Shown piece after piece: positions 34,765 through 46,756 of a DNA stretch of 64,000 nt. The DNA is from Marisa cornuarietis (Eukaryota > Mollusca > Gastropoda > Architaenioglossa > Ampullariidae). The translations under genes and the position numbers were made by a program. The notes beneath the pieces are model-generated. The model saw nothing but the letters and a program-made list of their open reading frames with translations, was not told where the DNA came from and ran no database searches. The DNA lies in assembly GCA_004794655.1 (NCBI GenBank), contig SMMW01000584.1, positions 7,384,001-7,448,000 of the forward strand, written 5' to 3'. Every line of letters starts with the position of its first letter. Position 1 is the first letter of the stretch.

Positions 34765-35403
34765 GTAAGACTGTGGGGTACGGATGCAATCCGGGGGTTA
34801 AGTCAGATTGATGCTTTCTTCTGCTTCTAAGTACGATGTTTTGTAAAAACAACCATACTCTCGCGCGCATTCACGAACACTCTCTTTCTCTGACACTCCA
34901 GTCCATATACACAGTAATCTCCCTTTGTCTTCCTCTCTTCCTGCGACTCTTCCCTTCGCCACCCTTCAGTGACTCGCCTGTTCTATGACTCAAAAGTCAC
35001 TCAGTTCGCTCGCTGACTGAGCTAAACTCACTCGCTTGTATTGGGGTGTACGAATGAACAGACACGCGATCGCTTTATCTTTTTGCTGCAGAAACAAAGT
35101 AACACGATCTTAACGGCGATACAGCCTTGCAGATGCTTTCTTTTGCATCTCAGCTATCATTGTTTAGTTAATGTTGTTGTTGTCGTTTTAGCACACAGAT
35201 GTTTAAAATAACAAGAATTTTACATCTCAAGCCGCAGTAATAAGATTTTGTAACAAAATATTTGTAATAATTCTGGTGCATAATATTGTTTAAATAACAT
35301 TGTTCAATTATCTATGTACAAATGGATACTTTTATATGGAAGTAGCATCTACATGTAAGCAGCACTGTTCATTATCTGTGCACATATATGGGTGTCTTTT
35401 CAG

Positions 35404-35458
35404 TGCAGGTGTGCCAGATAGCATGCTGTCAGATCATCTGCCTCGGTGTCTCAAACAG
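35404..35458 (+). CDS. Possible small internal exon
   Basis: The acceptor GGGTGTCTTTTCAG and the donor AAACAG|GTAGGC enclose 55 nt. Two frames are open. One reads AGVPDSMLSDHLPRCLKQ. The other, which joins in phase to an open frame of the possible exon ending at 34764, reads QVCQIACCQIICLGVSN. It may equally be untranslated. Good splice signals are the main support. Confidence 0.3.
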
Positions 35459-35479
35459 GTAGGCCGATGTCAAACCTTG

Positions 35480-35730
35480 TGATTATAGTTCAAGACTAGT
35501 CCGCCGACTCCTCTTCCTCTGCAGATTTATGACGCTTCCCATCCTCATTGCTTTTCCCTGATTCCTCTTTGTGTCTTTTATGTTTTTCTTTCACTTGTCT
35601 GCATAGTTGCTTCTCCTTACGTCCTTTATATTCTGTTCATGTCTCCTTCTTGTCTTAAGTGCTGAGAGCATGCTCCTTCTATGTGACTATGCGCTATATA
35701 AATCACACCGTTGTTACTACTATTAGAAGT
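35480..35730 (+). mobile_element. Possible SINE or LINE 3' end
   Basis: The sequence around 35690-35722 (GTGACTATGCGCTATATAAA then TCACACCGTTGTTACTACTA) has the GCGCTATATAAAT...TTGTTATTATT form common at the 3' ends of invertebrate retroposons. The 5' boundary and any target duplication were not found. Confidence 0.4.
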
Positions 35731-37714
35731 GTATTATTTTCCTTATCGTATCATATTAATCTGTAGGGCGTGATCATGATAGACAGGGTCCGTTTTGTGA
35801 CAAAACCCCTTGCCTAGATACAAGGATTTTAGCTCATGTGGTTTGTTGCAATCACCATCTTTTATATTCCGATGAATTTGGGGACTAGAGTTATTATATT
35901 GCTAAGAAGAAGAAAAGTTGCGGTTGCTAAGGGCAGACAATTACCCTGGCTGATCCACCCTGGCAGTTTCTTCAGCATCCTTGAAGAAAAGTCAACATAG
36001 CAACAGAAATGATTATTGATTACGTATGCAAGTTTGTGGCGTGCTGTCGTTGATGGCAGACTCGGCTTTGTGTCCACCCTCTCTACTCTGTGGGGTGTGC
36101 TGTCGATGGGGGTGCACGAATTTGCATTTTAAGTCTCATATAAAGTCAATTTTTAGGGATACTAATATATTCTAATTACATTCTAATTGGTCCCAGAAAT
36201 TAAAAGTAAAGATAGGCTAGTGGAACAATTAAGCTTTAAAAGAGAAACATTGCAGGGAAAGATGGTGATCTCGTGAAAGAAAAAAGTGTCCCTCGTGCGA
36301 CAACTGTCACAGTGAAAACGCAGAGTCTACCACTGAATAATTAATGTTTTGTCTCATAGCCTTTTCTAATTACCCCTTGCCCTTTCGAGGCTTTTTATTG
36401 ACTCTTAAGAAGTTAAGTTATTGTGCTTGACTCTTTTTTATTCTAAACTCTAGCGCAATTATAACAAACAGTTTGGTCCTACCTTTAAACAAAGAGAAGA
36501 AGATTTTTACAATAAAATATCCTTATTCGGCTGTGATATTTAAGACAATATCGTTCAAATAGTATGGACCCAGTAGTTTGAGTATGTGTTAATATGTTAA
36601 CGTTGCAGAGAATAGTATTAAATTACTAAAATTATTGAAATTAGATTTTAAACAGCTAAGGAAACACGGCCTAATTATCAGCGCTTTGAAAGCTAGAGCA
36701 TTTAGTTCGTAAGATTATGTAAAAAGAAATAAAACCTTTTTGAAGAGACTTGGCCAATTTAAGTAGTAGAGCTGGAATAAAATTTTCTATTTTCCGTACG
36801 TCAAACAGCAGGAATTGTGCCAGGGGAGGATTATTCCTTGTCCTGTATTCCTGCACTTAATGTTTTCTCTCATCTTCTCTCCCTTGACCTTGCCACCCAC
36901 CCATCATTCGATACGGGTAGCTTCTGTACCCGTCGTCATCCCCGACATCTCTACAATGTGTCTGTAAGCATGGAAGCCGATTAGTTGTTAACACGCTTAT
37001 CAAGCTTTTGCATATTTCGCTAAAACGATTAGGCAGTGGCACCTTAAAGGACACAGATAACTCGGAACTCTATCGACCACGTGACAGACATGCTAAAAGC
37101 ACGTACTGTACCGGTGCAGCACGCCAGCTGCCTGCCACAGGGAGTCAGAACGCTCACCAAAAAAAAACAAAAAACAACAACAACAACAAAAACGGAAAAT
37201 GGGACACGCAAAGCAGGAAGCGTGAAAGAGAAAAAAAAAATTGGAGAGAACTCTAGTTACGCGTAGGTCGGTCCGAACTACCTCCCCACAACCCCCTTCG
37301 CCCTTCGCAGCCGCACAAAGAGGCCGCCAGTGGCGACAGGTGACACAGGTAAAGCTGCACGCCGACACCAAAGCTGTATACCTACCTGCGATACAATGCC
37401 AAGATGGTCGCGCGGTATCGAACGTGGGCGGCCTGGGTGTGGTTCCTAGCATGCTCCCTCTAGCGGCGTGCTCGTGCTCGCGCTCGCTCCTCGCCAGAGG
37501 ACGCTATAGTCGTTTGGCGTCGTGCGCAGGTCGTCTGTCATGGCGGGAATCAAGGACAGATCGCAGGTGCGAAATGTCTGTTCTCGCTGTGGGCTCTGTG
37601 TGTGTGAGAGAGAGAGAGAGAGAAGGATGTTCGCACACCTGGGATCTGTCTGATAACATCGCGCGGAAAGTTGAAGCTTCGTAAGACTAAAGGTAGGTCC
37701 ATTTGTAGGCTCCA

Positions 37715-38122
37715 TGAACATCTCTGTTTGGCACTTCCAATTATAGAATATTTAAAAGTAACTTTTTTTTACTAGAACCCTACTTAAAAATACTTCCCTC
37801 ATGCTTATCTCCCTTTAATACAATTTAGGTCATTGACTAACCATTTTCCAGTGAATAAATGTAGGCAAACAGATAGTCATAGAAATAAAAGGTTCTGTAG
37901 ACTCTGTAGCACTAAGGATGTAGGGGATGAATTCCGTTTTCTATTTAATAGTAAAAAATTTGATGATCAGCGTAAAAATAATTTACCTCTTTACTGTATT
38001 CACAACACAAATGCTTATTAATTCCAGTCATGAATAACTTCAAAAAAATAAAAGGACCCTCAACAGATTAGCTCGATTTGTGAAGATATTACTAAGGATG
38101 GTGAACTAGATGAACTGATAAA

Positions 38123-38159
<37 letters not shown>

Positions 38160-38621
38160 GATGGGAGGGGTGGCGTGAGTAAAATATATATTGGGATGAA
38201 TGGGAGTGTGTTAATATGTACAGTAGCCCTTGGAGGGTAAAGAAACAGTAAAGAATACAGAATGTATGTGAATGAAAGTGTGAAAGAGAGAACAGTAATG
38301 TGTTTATCCTTTGTTTACATGTGTTCATACGTTTTAATTTACTTGACTACAAATGCAGGTATACATGAAGAGCCTGGAAGAAGGAAAGAATGAGTGAGTT
38401 ATACAAATAATTTGTTTTGTTGTTGTTTCTTGTTGATGTTCTTTTGTTTTTGTGGGGTTTTTTTGTTTTTTTTATATTATAGCTGTCATAAACCGACCAG
38501 TTAGTGTTTGAGTGAGAGATACTGAATATAAAGATAGGAATGCATGTGAAAATGCATGGATCTATTTTTAATATCTCAGTACCCTTTAGAGGGTGACAGA
38601 GTAAAGAATCTTGAATCTTGA
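37715..38621 (+). pseudogene. LINE 3' end: C-terminal zinc-motif region plus 3' UTR
   Basis: From about 37720 to 38125 the plus strand encodes, with stops and one or two frame changes, pieces typical of a LINE C-terminus. These are a weak ALPIIEYLKV piece, then LTNHFPVNKCRQTD and RNKRFCRLCSTKDVGDEFRF, then LFNSKKFDDQRKNNLPLYC, and finally DGELDELIKC just before a (GT)n tract. The CxxC...H/C region is degraded at its second half (the expected Cys is replaced in LFNSKKF). AT-rich 3' UTR-like sequence follows to AAAGAATCTTGAATCTTGAA (ending 38620), a short tandem tail as found at LINE 3' ends. A related AGGGTAAAGAAACAGTAAAG word at 38236 suggests duplication or a nested second copy. Confidence 0.7.
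38123..38152. repeat. (TG)n microsatellite
   Basis: About 15 TG units at the end of the LINE coding relic. Confidence 0.9.
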
Positions 38622-39009
38622 AATGTTCTTAATAGTCAATGCACACTGACATTGCAAATACACCATTTCACCCGAGTAAACCCAGCGGTAGAAACAGATT
38701 CGACACAAATCTTTAGTCTGGCAGGAAAGGGCGATAATACTCGGAAGGTGCATCTGCCGTTTTGGTTCCTACACAAAACCCTTATTCACACATCTAGTAA
38801 GTGCAAAATAACATTCAAATTTGTGATTTTAACTCATTAAAAGATCCTGGCTGCTGTTGAAAGAAGTCATGACATCAAAAATGGCAGCTTCGTTAGCATA
38901 ATTTATGCGCGAAACTCTTTCATTGGTAGCGACATTCGCTGACGTCAAGAGTACGTATTTAGGTCAATCATGAGCTTTACTAAATAAGAAATACACTTTC
39001 GCAACAAAA

Positions 39010-39207
39010 ATGTGGGCTACTAAACTTTTGTGTGAGCTACCAAGCAACGGTAAACATACTTTCAGGCCCTATGAGACAAATGTCTTACATTTTATGAAGA
39101 TTTTGTTTCACGAGTGTCTGCTAGAGCCAAGTCACAAAGTAAGTGTTGAGAAGCTTGACAGCCAGTTTAACGAGGACTGCAAGCGTGGGCGGAGAAAGGC
39201 GCTTTGA
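39010..39207 (+). CDS. Possible short coding sequence or exon (unrecognised)
   Basis: An ATG in a fair context (ACAAAAATGT) opens 65 codons with balanced, protein-like composition: MWATKLLCELPSNGKHTF, then RPYETNVLHFMKILFHECLL, then EPSHKVSVEKLDSQFNEDC and a basic end (KRGRRKAL). A consensus donor, CACAAA|GTAAGT, lies inside after 39138, so the 5' 129 nt might be a first exon instead. No domain is recognised. The sequence may also be a transposon fragment, since LINE relics lie on both sides. Confidence 0.3.
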   Translation: MWATKLLCELPSNGKHTFRPYETNVLHFMKILFHECLLEPSHKVSVEKLDSQFNEDCKRGRRKAL

Positions 39208-39434
39208 AGGTTGTTTTTTAACTCAAGGTATAAAAGTTTTGTACACAGATTATACTGCTGAATGGTTTGCTGTTGGTTTTTTTTTAAATGTTGTGCTTAC
39301 TGTAGATCGAGTACAAAAGCAGGTTATCAGCAGTGCAAGGGTGGTTCTGGTAGCTGCAGTGTTTGCAGCTTCTCAGGCCTGGAGACCGTAGCGTTTCATA
39401 TCGTGTTATTAGAACTGAGGGAGAGGGGTTAGGG

Positions 39435-39436
<2 letters not shown>

Positions 39437-39498
<62 letters not shown>
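39437..39498. repeat. (GT)n microsatellite
   Basis: About 31 uninterrupted GT units. Confidence 0.95.
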
Positions 39499-39499
<1 letters not shown>

Positions 39500-39703
39500 C
39501 TTCTTCGAGCTCACAGACGATAAGGACCTTACAAAGTCTGCTATCCGCTGTAGACACCCCAGGCATCCGAAGATCTTTTCTTTCAACCGTGTTTCGGCAT
39601 GACATGTCTCTGCTCTTAGTTTCTGGTGGGCTGGACAATGCTGCCGGAAGTGAACCACTGTTACTGGGGCCATGCCGCACGGGACACTCTTCATCTTTGT
39701 AGT

Positions 39704-41220
39704 TTATGGAGTTACTTGGAAACGCACTCTGTGGTGTTTTTCTATCTCTGAGCGTGCTGGATTGTGACTCTTCCTCCTTCTCTGTTTCTTATAGCCTCTT
39801 CCGCTGATCCGTCCGTGTATACTTGAGCCCATACTTGTATACTTGTTGATGTGGATTTTGTGGGTCAAACTGATATCGAAGGAAACACGGAGATAGGGTG
39901 GTTCCTCGTTTTGTAGAAGGTGTCCACGTATTTTGAGGTTTGCTCTTTGGAAAAATTTTGTTATTTTAAAGACTGTGTATGTTGTCTTATTGGCATTCAG
40001 CTTCACCAAACAGTTTTCATAGGTGTCCACATATTTTGAGGTTTGCTGTTTAGATAGATTTTGTTATGCTAAAGACTGTGTATGTAGTCTTAATAGCATT
40101 CAGTTTCACTAAACACTTTTCATTTCTCGGTTTTCTTCATCGCGTCATGCGTCCTCATGCTGGCTGTAGTGACATTGGGGTGTCGTCTGGTCTATTGAGC
40201 AGTTGTAGCTGATTTTCAGCTTGCCAATCCTCCACTTCCCTTCCTCGTAGATCTGTCTTGCTGTTTCCCCAGCTTTTGGAGCGGAAGTTGAAGTCTCCGA
40301 TGATAATGCAATTCTCCTTTGAGAGTAATATTCTCTGCAACTAGAATTCTCGCTCAGCAGGGCAGTACGTTTTGCTGATTATGATCTGTTATGATCGTGC
40401 ACTTGAATTTCCACCTCGGCAATTTCTGCCTGTCTATCAGTGTCCAGTATTTCGGGTCTTGGGGGATATTATTTCTTACCAGGATAGTTCGGTCTTTCTG
40501 GTCTGCGAAATAGGTCTGGTAACCTCTTACAGTGAAGTGGAGGTTGTCTGCGATATGTTTCCTGGACGCAAGCCACCTCGATGTTTTCTTTGTGGAGTCT
40601 TGCATCAAAGGGAACCTTTTCACGGCGATCCCCTTTGCGTTCCGCCAATGGCCTTAGCCCTCCTTCCGCATTCTTGTCAAAGCCAGTCGCTTTGCCGTTA
40701 TCACCCGTCGCATGGCTCCACTACGGTACAGGGTTCGTTAGCCACCGGTAACGTGGGTTGGGCTCCTTTGGCGGGACTTCAGCGGTAAAGCATCATGTCG
40801 AGGGACTGTGTCTGTCATTAACCGCTGATGTTTTGTGCTGCGTTTTGTAGTAGGCTTCCGACCGGCGTGTTTTTTAAAAAGTCATAGTGGTTATTCTCCT
40901 AGATTGGTAGGGAGAATCCTGCAATATGACGAGCCCATCTACCCGACTAGTTGACCATAACTGGTGCTTTTATCCGCCTTCACAGCCATTGGAAAAGTTC
41001 CTCCTTCGTCTGTTCAGCCGTGCTAGAGTTTAGGCGTCTTTGAGCCCGTCGTAGGAGGTAGGTACTTTGTAGAGATGGCACTATGGCAGTGCTGCCTGGT
41101 ATCCCGTCCCATCTTGTTAGGAACACCATCAGATGGTCCACGACTGCTTATTCCTCCGGACAAGTTTAACATCCTTCCCAACCAATTTCCAAAATCTGAA
41201 AGCCGGCCTCCCATCCGCCA
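39704..41220 (-). pseudogene. Decayed LINE: endonuclease and partial reverse transcriptase
   Basis: Read from high to low coordinates. 40354-40623 gives endonuclease pieces (DNLHFTVRGYQTYFADQKDR, then TILVRNNIP). 40155-40340 gives IIIGDFNFRSKSWG with the conserved GDFN of the APE-type endonuclease, then GREVEDWQAENQLQLLNRPD. 39704-40030 gives a reverse-transcriptase thumb-like piece (LNANKTTYTVFKITKF, then NEEPPYLRVSFDISLTHKIH). Most of the fingers-palm region is missing, so the copy is internally deleted and inactive. 40630-41220 would be the 5' region or the end of ORF1. Frames shift and stops occur. A Jockey/I-like clade is possible but not shown. Confidence 0.8.
39919..40122 (-). repeat. 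103-bp tandem duplication inside the LINE relic
   Basis: GGTGTCCACGTATTTTGAGG at 39919 recurs as GGTGTCCACATATTTTGAGG at 40022. The match continues through GACTGTGTATGT and CATTCAG..TTCAC.AAACA to about 40122. Two adjacent copies of a reverse-transcriptase segment with modest divergence. Confidence 0.8.
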
Positions 41221-41990
41221 CCTGGGGAGGTAGGTGATGGATATGGAATGGTCGCCGTGCTGCTGTAATCGGGGTAGCGTGTGCGGGGGTAAAGGTCAGT
41301 GAGGGCAGGACGTTAAAGATTGCCTTGAGTTACCTGAAATAGATCCCCTTGACTGCTCAGTGAGCACAGTTAAATGTGTTTGGCGAGGACAGCTACATCT
41401 GCAGACAGCATTCACAAACGTCTTCATACATTTCACACACTAGTGGATTTGTCACGTGACGTCTGCGTTTGCTTATTGATTGCACTTGTGTCTCACCAAC
41501 AGTGTACTGTAAGTGCCATTGTTCATGTTGCAAATTATCTGTATGTACACACTTTTTGTTAACCCCAGTAACACCAAGCGGCGACCGCATAACACTTACA
41601 AGCGCAACAGGAAATAGCAAGACAAAACCGTTGACAGCGACTTTCAGTACTAAGACAACAATGAGAGAACAGCATCTTGCACGAAACAGCTGCGTAGAAC
41701 GCAGAGAATTAAGACACCGCAGAACTTAAATTACAAACCACTGTGTGTGAGAGAGAGAGCAAGAGAAAGAGAGAATGAACGCTTCTATGCGTTATTTCCG
41801 GGCGCTGCCAGTGAAATCATCGCCGTCCTCACCATGACACCACGTCAGACACATCACCACACTCCAAACCACACCACCTTCACCATCACCACCACCACAA
41901 ATATTCCTTATCTTCCTGAAGATTACCTGATGCTTCACAATCTTGCTGTCAATCATATCATCTCCATGCTCCTCTCTCATCACCGCCATT

Positions 41991-42088
41991 ATCATCATCG
42001 TCGTCGTCTTCTTCCTCCTCCTCCTCCTCCTCCTCCTCCTCCTCCTCCTCCTCCTCCTCATCATCATCATCATCATCATCATCATCAC
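41991..42088. repeat. (CTC)n(ATC)n compound trinucleotide repeat
   Basis: CATCATCGTCGTCGTCTTCTT passes into about 15 CTC units and about nine ATC units. Its translation is poly-Pro or poly-His on one strand and poly-Arg or poly-Met on the other, which I treat as a repeat artefact. Confidence 0.95.
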
Positions 42089-44748
42089 CTGAACAGAAGA
42101 CTGCGTACATTCACGTTAGTGTTCATACTCGTGTCCGTGTGTGTGCACCGTGTACGCGAGAGCGCCTCTTTGAGGAACAGCGTTGCGGATGACGAATTGG
42201 CATGCCTCGCACCTCCTGAACCCATTAGTCTCCGCAGGTGCTGACGCGGTGTGAACGATCACATCACGCTGACAAAACAGAATACGACTCCTAAAGCATC
42301 GTCATCCACACACCTCACTCTCTCTTCTTATACACCCCACCCTCCAACCACCACCACCATCATTGCAGTACCACCACAGCCACCTTCCACGGCGACTGCA
42401 CCACGTCAATACAAGAGAAGTGCGGCTCCGCAGCGGGACAGTTTTGATGAATGTGGAGTGCTCCCCTCTTGAGAGTCCTCGTGGCGTTGTCACTAGGATA
42501 GCAGGCCGTCCCAGCCTAAAGTAATTAGCAAACATCAGCCACCATTAATTATTCAGCAGGCTGGAGTCCTCACCGGCTCGGCACTGTCCGGTGGGGTTCG
42601 GTAAACTTTTGACATTTTATCTCGGACCCTGTGGTGGATGCGCTCTCATCGGTTGCTGCGCAGCCGGACCATCACGTATGAGCGACAGACAGGAGCGAGG
42701 GAATTTCCGCTGGGGGCCGCGACAGGGAACAGTCTGCGAGGCGATATGATGCCAGTCTGTGCACAAACTTCCTCATTGTCATCTGTGTGTATGTGAGAGA
42801 AAGAGAGATGCTAAGCAGATATTACAGAGAAACGCTTTTTTCTGATGAATCAATCCAAGAATTCGGTTGTTTTGTTGTTGCTGCTGTTTTTGTTGTTGTT
42901 GGTTTGTTTGTTTGTTTGTTTTTGACGAGGGGACAAAAAGAGTGAAAGCTATTTCGTGTCTCACATTGTTGGCTGGTGGAGAAACACACTTCGATGACTG
43001 TTACTCTGTTGAAAATACTCACATCTATCTATGCGACCTCCACGGCGTTTTCCTTCTCTATAAGTGCTTCGCAATGCCAAGCTCTACAGACTAGCTTCTT
43101 TCTCTGGATATAGCTCAGTAGCACCCACTTACAGACAAAAATATTCCGTCAACAACTGTAGAGGAGAGGGAGAGAAATATATGGTGGGAGAATGGAACAA
43201 ATGACTCGAATCTTCCTGCTTGCCATCTTTGCCCTTTGACCTACCTGCGCAAGAGTACTCTTCGACCTGCGGGATAAGGTTCTTAGTGTTTTTAGTCCTG
43301 CCTTCATATCTACAGCACTAGTGAGCATAATTCAGAAGATAAAACATTACCAGCAATATTCCAAGTGTACGTGAGTTTTTTCATGCAAGTCTTGCGGGAA
43401 GACTTCTTCATTCTGCTGTACCGTTCGGTGTTTAATTATTGTGATAAGCATCACGGTGGTGGTTGATGGAGATGCACGGTGGTGGCAAATGACGCGATGT
43501 AAGGAGGGCGGAGGAGGAGATGCCGGGTTTGTAAGCTAGAAGGCATGTTGTTTGGCTACTGAAGTGGCACAGTGTCGTAGTGCACGGGGGCAAAGCTGCA
43601 CTACATGAGATGAGTCTGCCAAGCCGCTAGCAGAACATGGCGCGTGCGTGCGACTGCGCAGCCGACATCCAGGGTGCCTCGAGCTTAGTGTGCGTATTGT
43701 GCAGCGGCGTCTGCATGTGCTTTGGAAAGGCGAAGAGATAATGGCATTGTAACAGCGTGGTTTGTAGTCGGCAGAGAGCTTCTGTTTCGAAGCTCTGTGT
43801 GATTATGCAGCAGGCAGACTATTTAAGGCTCGAACAGGCTGGTCGCATTACACTTACCTGTGACTGTCCTTTGTCACAGGCTAGTCACACTGCTATATAC
43901 GACTGACGTCATCAGTACAGCATATATACGATTATTTTTATATTAATAAGCCATCCACCTCCCTCACCCAGATGTTTTAGTTTGGGAAATAAGCAAAAGC
44001 TGAACCATACCGCTAGCAAACAGGAAATTGTTAAGCTGAACAATAGCTCTAGCACACATGAACTAATTTAGCTCAACCATAGCTCTCGCACACAATAATT
44101 AATTAAGGAAGCAGTATGCATCCGCATCTGCGAGTGTGTGTGTGTGTGTGCGCGCGCGCTAGCGCGTGCTGCCGCACGCATGCACCGATAGCTCAGGGTG
44201 GGGAGGGAGGTTGAAGAGAAGAGAAGCTTGGGCTTCTCAGGTGTGACGACAATGGAAAAGGGGAGGTGCAAGCTGCAATACGAGAGTTTGCTATTTTTGT
44301 TTTTGTTTAGCTTTACAAATTTGTTTCTTCCGCTCAGTCGGTAAGATGAGACTGTTTATAATACTCTGAACGACATTGACCTTCATCCACTTTCAGCGAT
44401 ACCTCCTTCCGCCAATCCCACTCTCGAGTGGGGCCATCTAGAAGAAAACTCCGCGACTACCTGTCACTACTTCCCCTCATCCTGTCTGTGCACCTCCCAC
44501 TTTACAATGGCACCTCCTTTCTCTGGCACTCTCGCTCGCTCACCTTGCAACAGCCGCCGAGAATTGATTACTTCCCTTTATGCTACTGGGCGACATCTTG
44601 GAGTGAGCAAGGGTGGTCGCCCTTGCACTGATGATTTGCTATTTTGGTATGTGGTAGTGCCGGAGATTACCTCCTCACCCCACTCTGCCTCTCGCGACTT
44701 CAAGAGGCGACAGGCTAATCAGTATTTTCCCCCTCCGACAGAAGAGAG

Positions 44749-44753
<5 letters not shown>

Positions 44754-44801
<48 letters not shown>
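44754..44801. repeat. (GT)n microsatellite
   Basis: About 23 GT units, followed by GCCCGCCCGCGTGTG-type alternating sequence. Confidence 0.95.
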
Positions 44802-45795
44802 CCGCCCGCGTGTGTTTGCGTGCGTGCATGTGTGCGAGCGTGTGTTTATTGTATTGTAATTTTTTATTGGTATCACTTTCATCTTCGTCAGTCCCAGACC
44901 AAATAGTAAGCTTCACTTCCTCTTACTCTGCTCCCTCTACCGCTCATCAGTCACGTCCTCTCAGTGATGTAGCGTCTCGCGTCCTTTTCCATTTACCGAG
45001 CATCATTTTCAACAACGACCCCTTCAGTCTTCTAACGGCTCTGTCCGTGACATGCCGAACCTCGCTCATGGTTCTGCTCCTTGGCTGAGGTGGAGTTTCA
45101 CGTTTTTCAACTTCTCATTACCGTCTTTATCTGTTTGATTCTTCTTCTTCCACCCACGCCTGCAGCCCGCCTCCGATTCCCCATTTAACCCCCGCCATTT
45201 TCCTTGCCCCAATCGTGACGCATGCGACAGCTGCGACGTGGTCTTCTGTCGCAAGCAGTCGGAAGCCTGGTTACACGCTGCAATGACAAGAGACACCACA
45301 CGCGTGTTGGGGGCTCCGGCTCCTCCGCACTTGCCCTCGGCGACCTTGACATACAACGTGCTGCCTTTCTGTTTTGGTACGTTTCTATAGTTACACGTGC
45401 AGAGAAAAGTCGGGTATGCGTGACAAGGAGCTATGACGAGGATCGATGCAGCAGCCCTCGCTGTGTTCAGGGGCCGTAACCAGTAGCGTCAGCTGAGGTG
45501 CTGACGTCTTTGATAAGTACGTCAAAACAGCGGCAAAAGCGATGAGCAGCAGCAGCACGTTACGGTCAGTAGGTGAGAAGATGAGGTCAGAGATCACAAC
45601 CTTCAAATAGGGGACTTGATAGTAGCACGAGACGTATGACCGCGGTTCTGAGACTGTATCAGCCAGGGGAGATCACCGCACTTTCTCGACCCCGTTAACC
45701 GGGAGGACAAACCGGAACAAGACGGCGCGCTAGGTGTCTCGTAACTCCGAGCAGCAGCTAAAATGCTCATAATCTATCACTGCACCTAACCTCTG

Positions 45796-46044
45796 TGGCC
45801 AGTTGCACAACATATTTCCAATTTTAAACACTTTTAAGCCTGAAATCGTTTTAGATAATTAGTTCAAAGTACACACCACAATTGTAGAATTTTTAAAACT
45901 AAAACTGCTAAAGTTAAGTCCGACTTTCCATCCTGTCAGCACAGTTTTGTGTGTGTTCTTGTGCAATGTATCTAACTGGCAAAGAAGAGATTTTGCTTCT
46001 TTAGAACAGTTTTAAGGTTTAGAAACATGTTGTGCAACTGGCCC
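45796..46044 (+). mobile_element. MITE, copy 2
   Basis: Same family and orientation as 28540-28798. It begins TGGCCAGTTGCACAACAT and ends ATGTTGTGCAACTGGCCC, so the inverted ends match over about 17 of 18 bases. It is flanked by CTG on both sides (45793-45795 and 46045-46047). The interior shares long words with copy 1, such as GAAATCGTTTTAGATAATTA versus TAAATCGTTTTAGATAATTA, and GAAGAGATTTTGCTTCTTTA. The two copies differ by small insertions and substitutions. Confidence 0.85.
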
Positions 46045-46450
46045 CTGGACGTTCTCAATTTAAAACAAAAGCAGTTTATTTCTATGCAGAAAATTAGTTT
46101 GAGGACGGTTAGAATTATTAGTCATACACGGTTATAAGCGAGTGCTCGTGTGTATGTGTGTGTGTGTGTGCGATTGTTGGGTGGTGGCGGGGATAACACG
46201 CGCATGCGCATACCTGCACAGAGGGACGCGCACACCGACACGAACATCCCGGCGGTAGCTTTGTTGTGGTTGCTGGTCACCATGGTGATGAAATCCATGT
46301 CAAGCTCGGAACTCGCACTTAGATTTCGCACCCTGCATTGTCTTCCTACCTTCTAGTCAGGCTGCTCTACGCTTCCTGGCAACCTTCTTCCGCTACTCCG
46401 TTTCCATTTCTTTCATTCATTCAGAAACAGTACATCACCACCACCACCTT

Positions 46451-46451
<1 letters not shown>

Positions 46452-46480
<29 letters not shown>
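46452..46480. repeat. (AC)n microsatellite
   Basis: About 14 AC units followed by ATGCGCGCGC. Confidence 0.9.
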
Positions 46481-46483
<3 letters not shown>

Positions 46484-46756
46484 CGCGCGCACACATCTCC
46501 CTATTTTGTTCGTCAGACCCCCTTGCCTTTCAATACTCCATCAAAAGTCATGTGCTTGCAACAAAGTGATTTTTGTCATTAGCGAGATTGGTAAACTCCC
46601 GGAACTGTCTTAAAGATGTCACGTGTTCTGTGCTCTCTCTCTCTCTCTCGCCATCACTCAGTGTATGTGTGTGTGTCTCATATTGTATCATCTTGTGTTC
46701 CCTCTTTCCACTTACCGTCTCTCAGTAACTATTTATAAACTTTTTTTCTGTCAAGG

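Larger units (their letters stand above)
41221..45795. other. Stretch without a recognised gene
   Basis: Contains trinucleotide and GT arrays, a GC-richer patch at about 42540-42740 and 43450-43800 with GGTGGTGG words, and AT-rich sequence near 43900-44110. Open frames near 44500-45480 are not supported by start, splice or family signals. Confidence 0.45.

Noticed and set aside
41747..42244. 165-codon frame with poly-Pro and poly-His
   Set aside because: The core is the (CTC)n(ATC)n microsatellite, and its outer parts show no motif.
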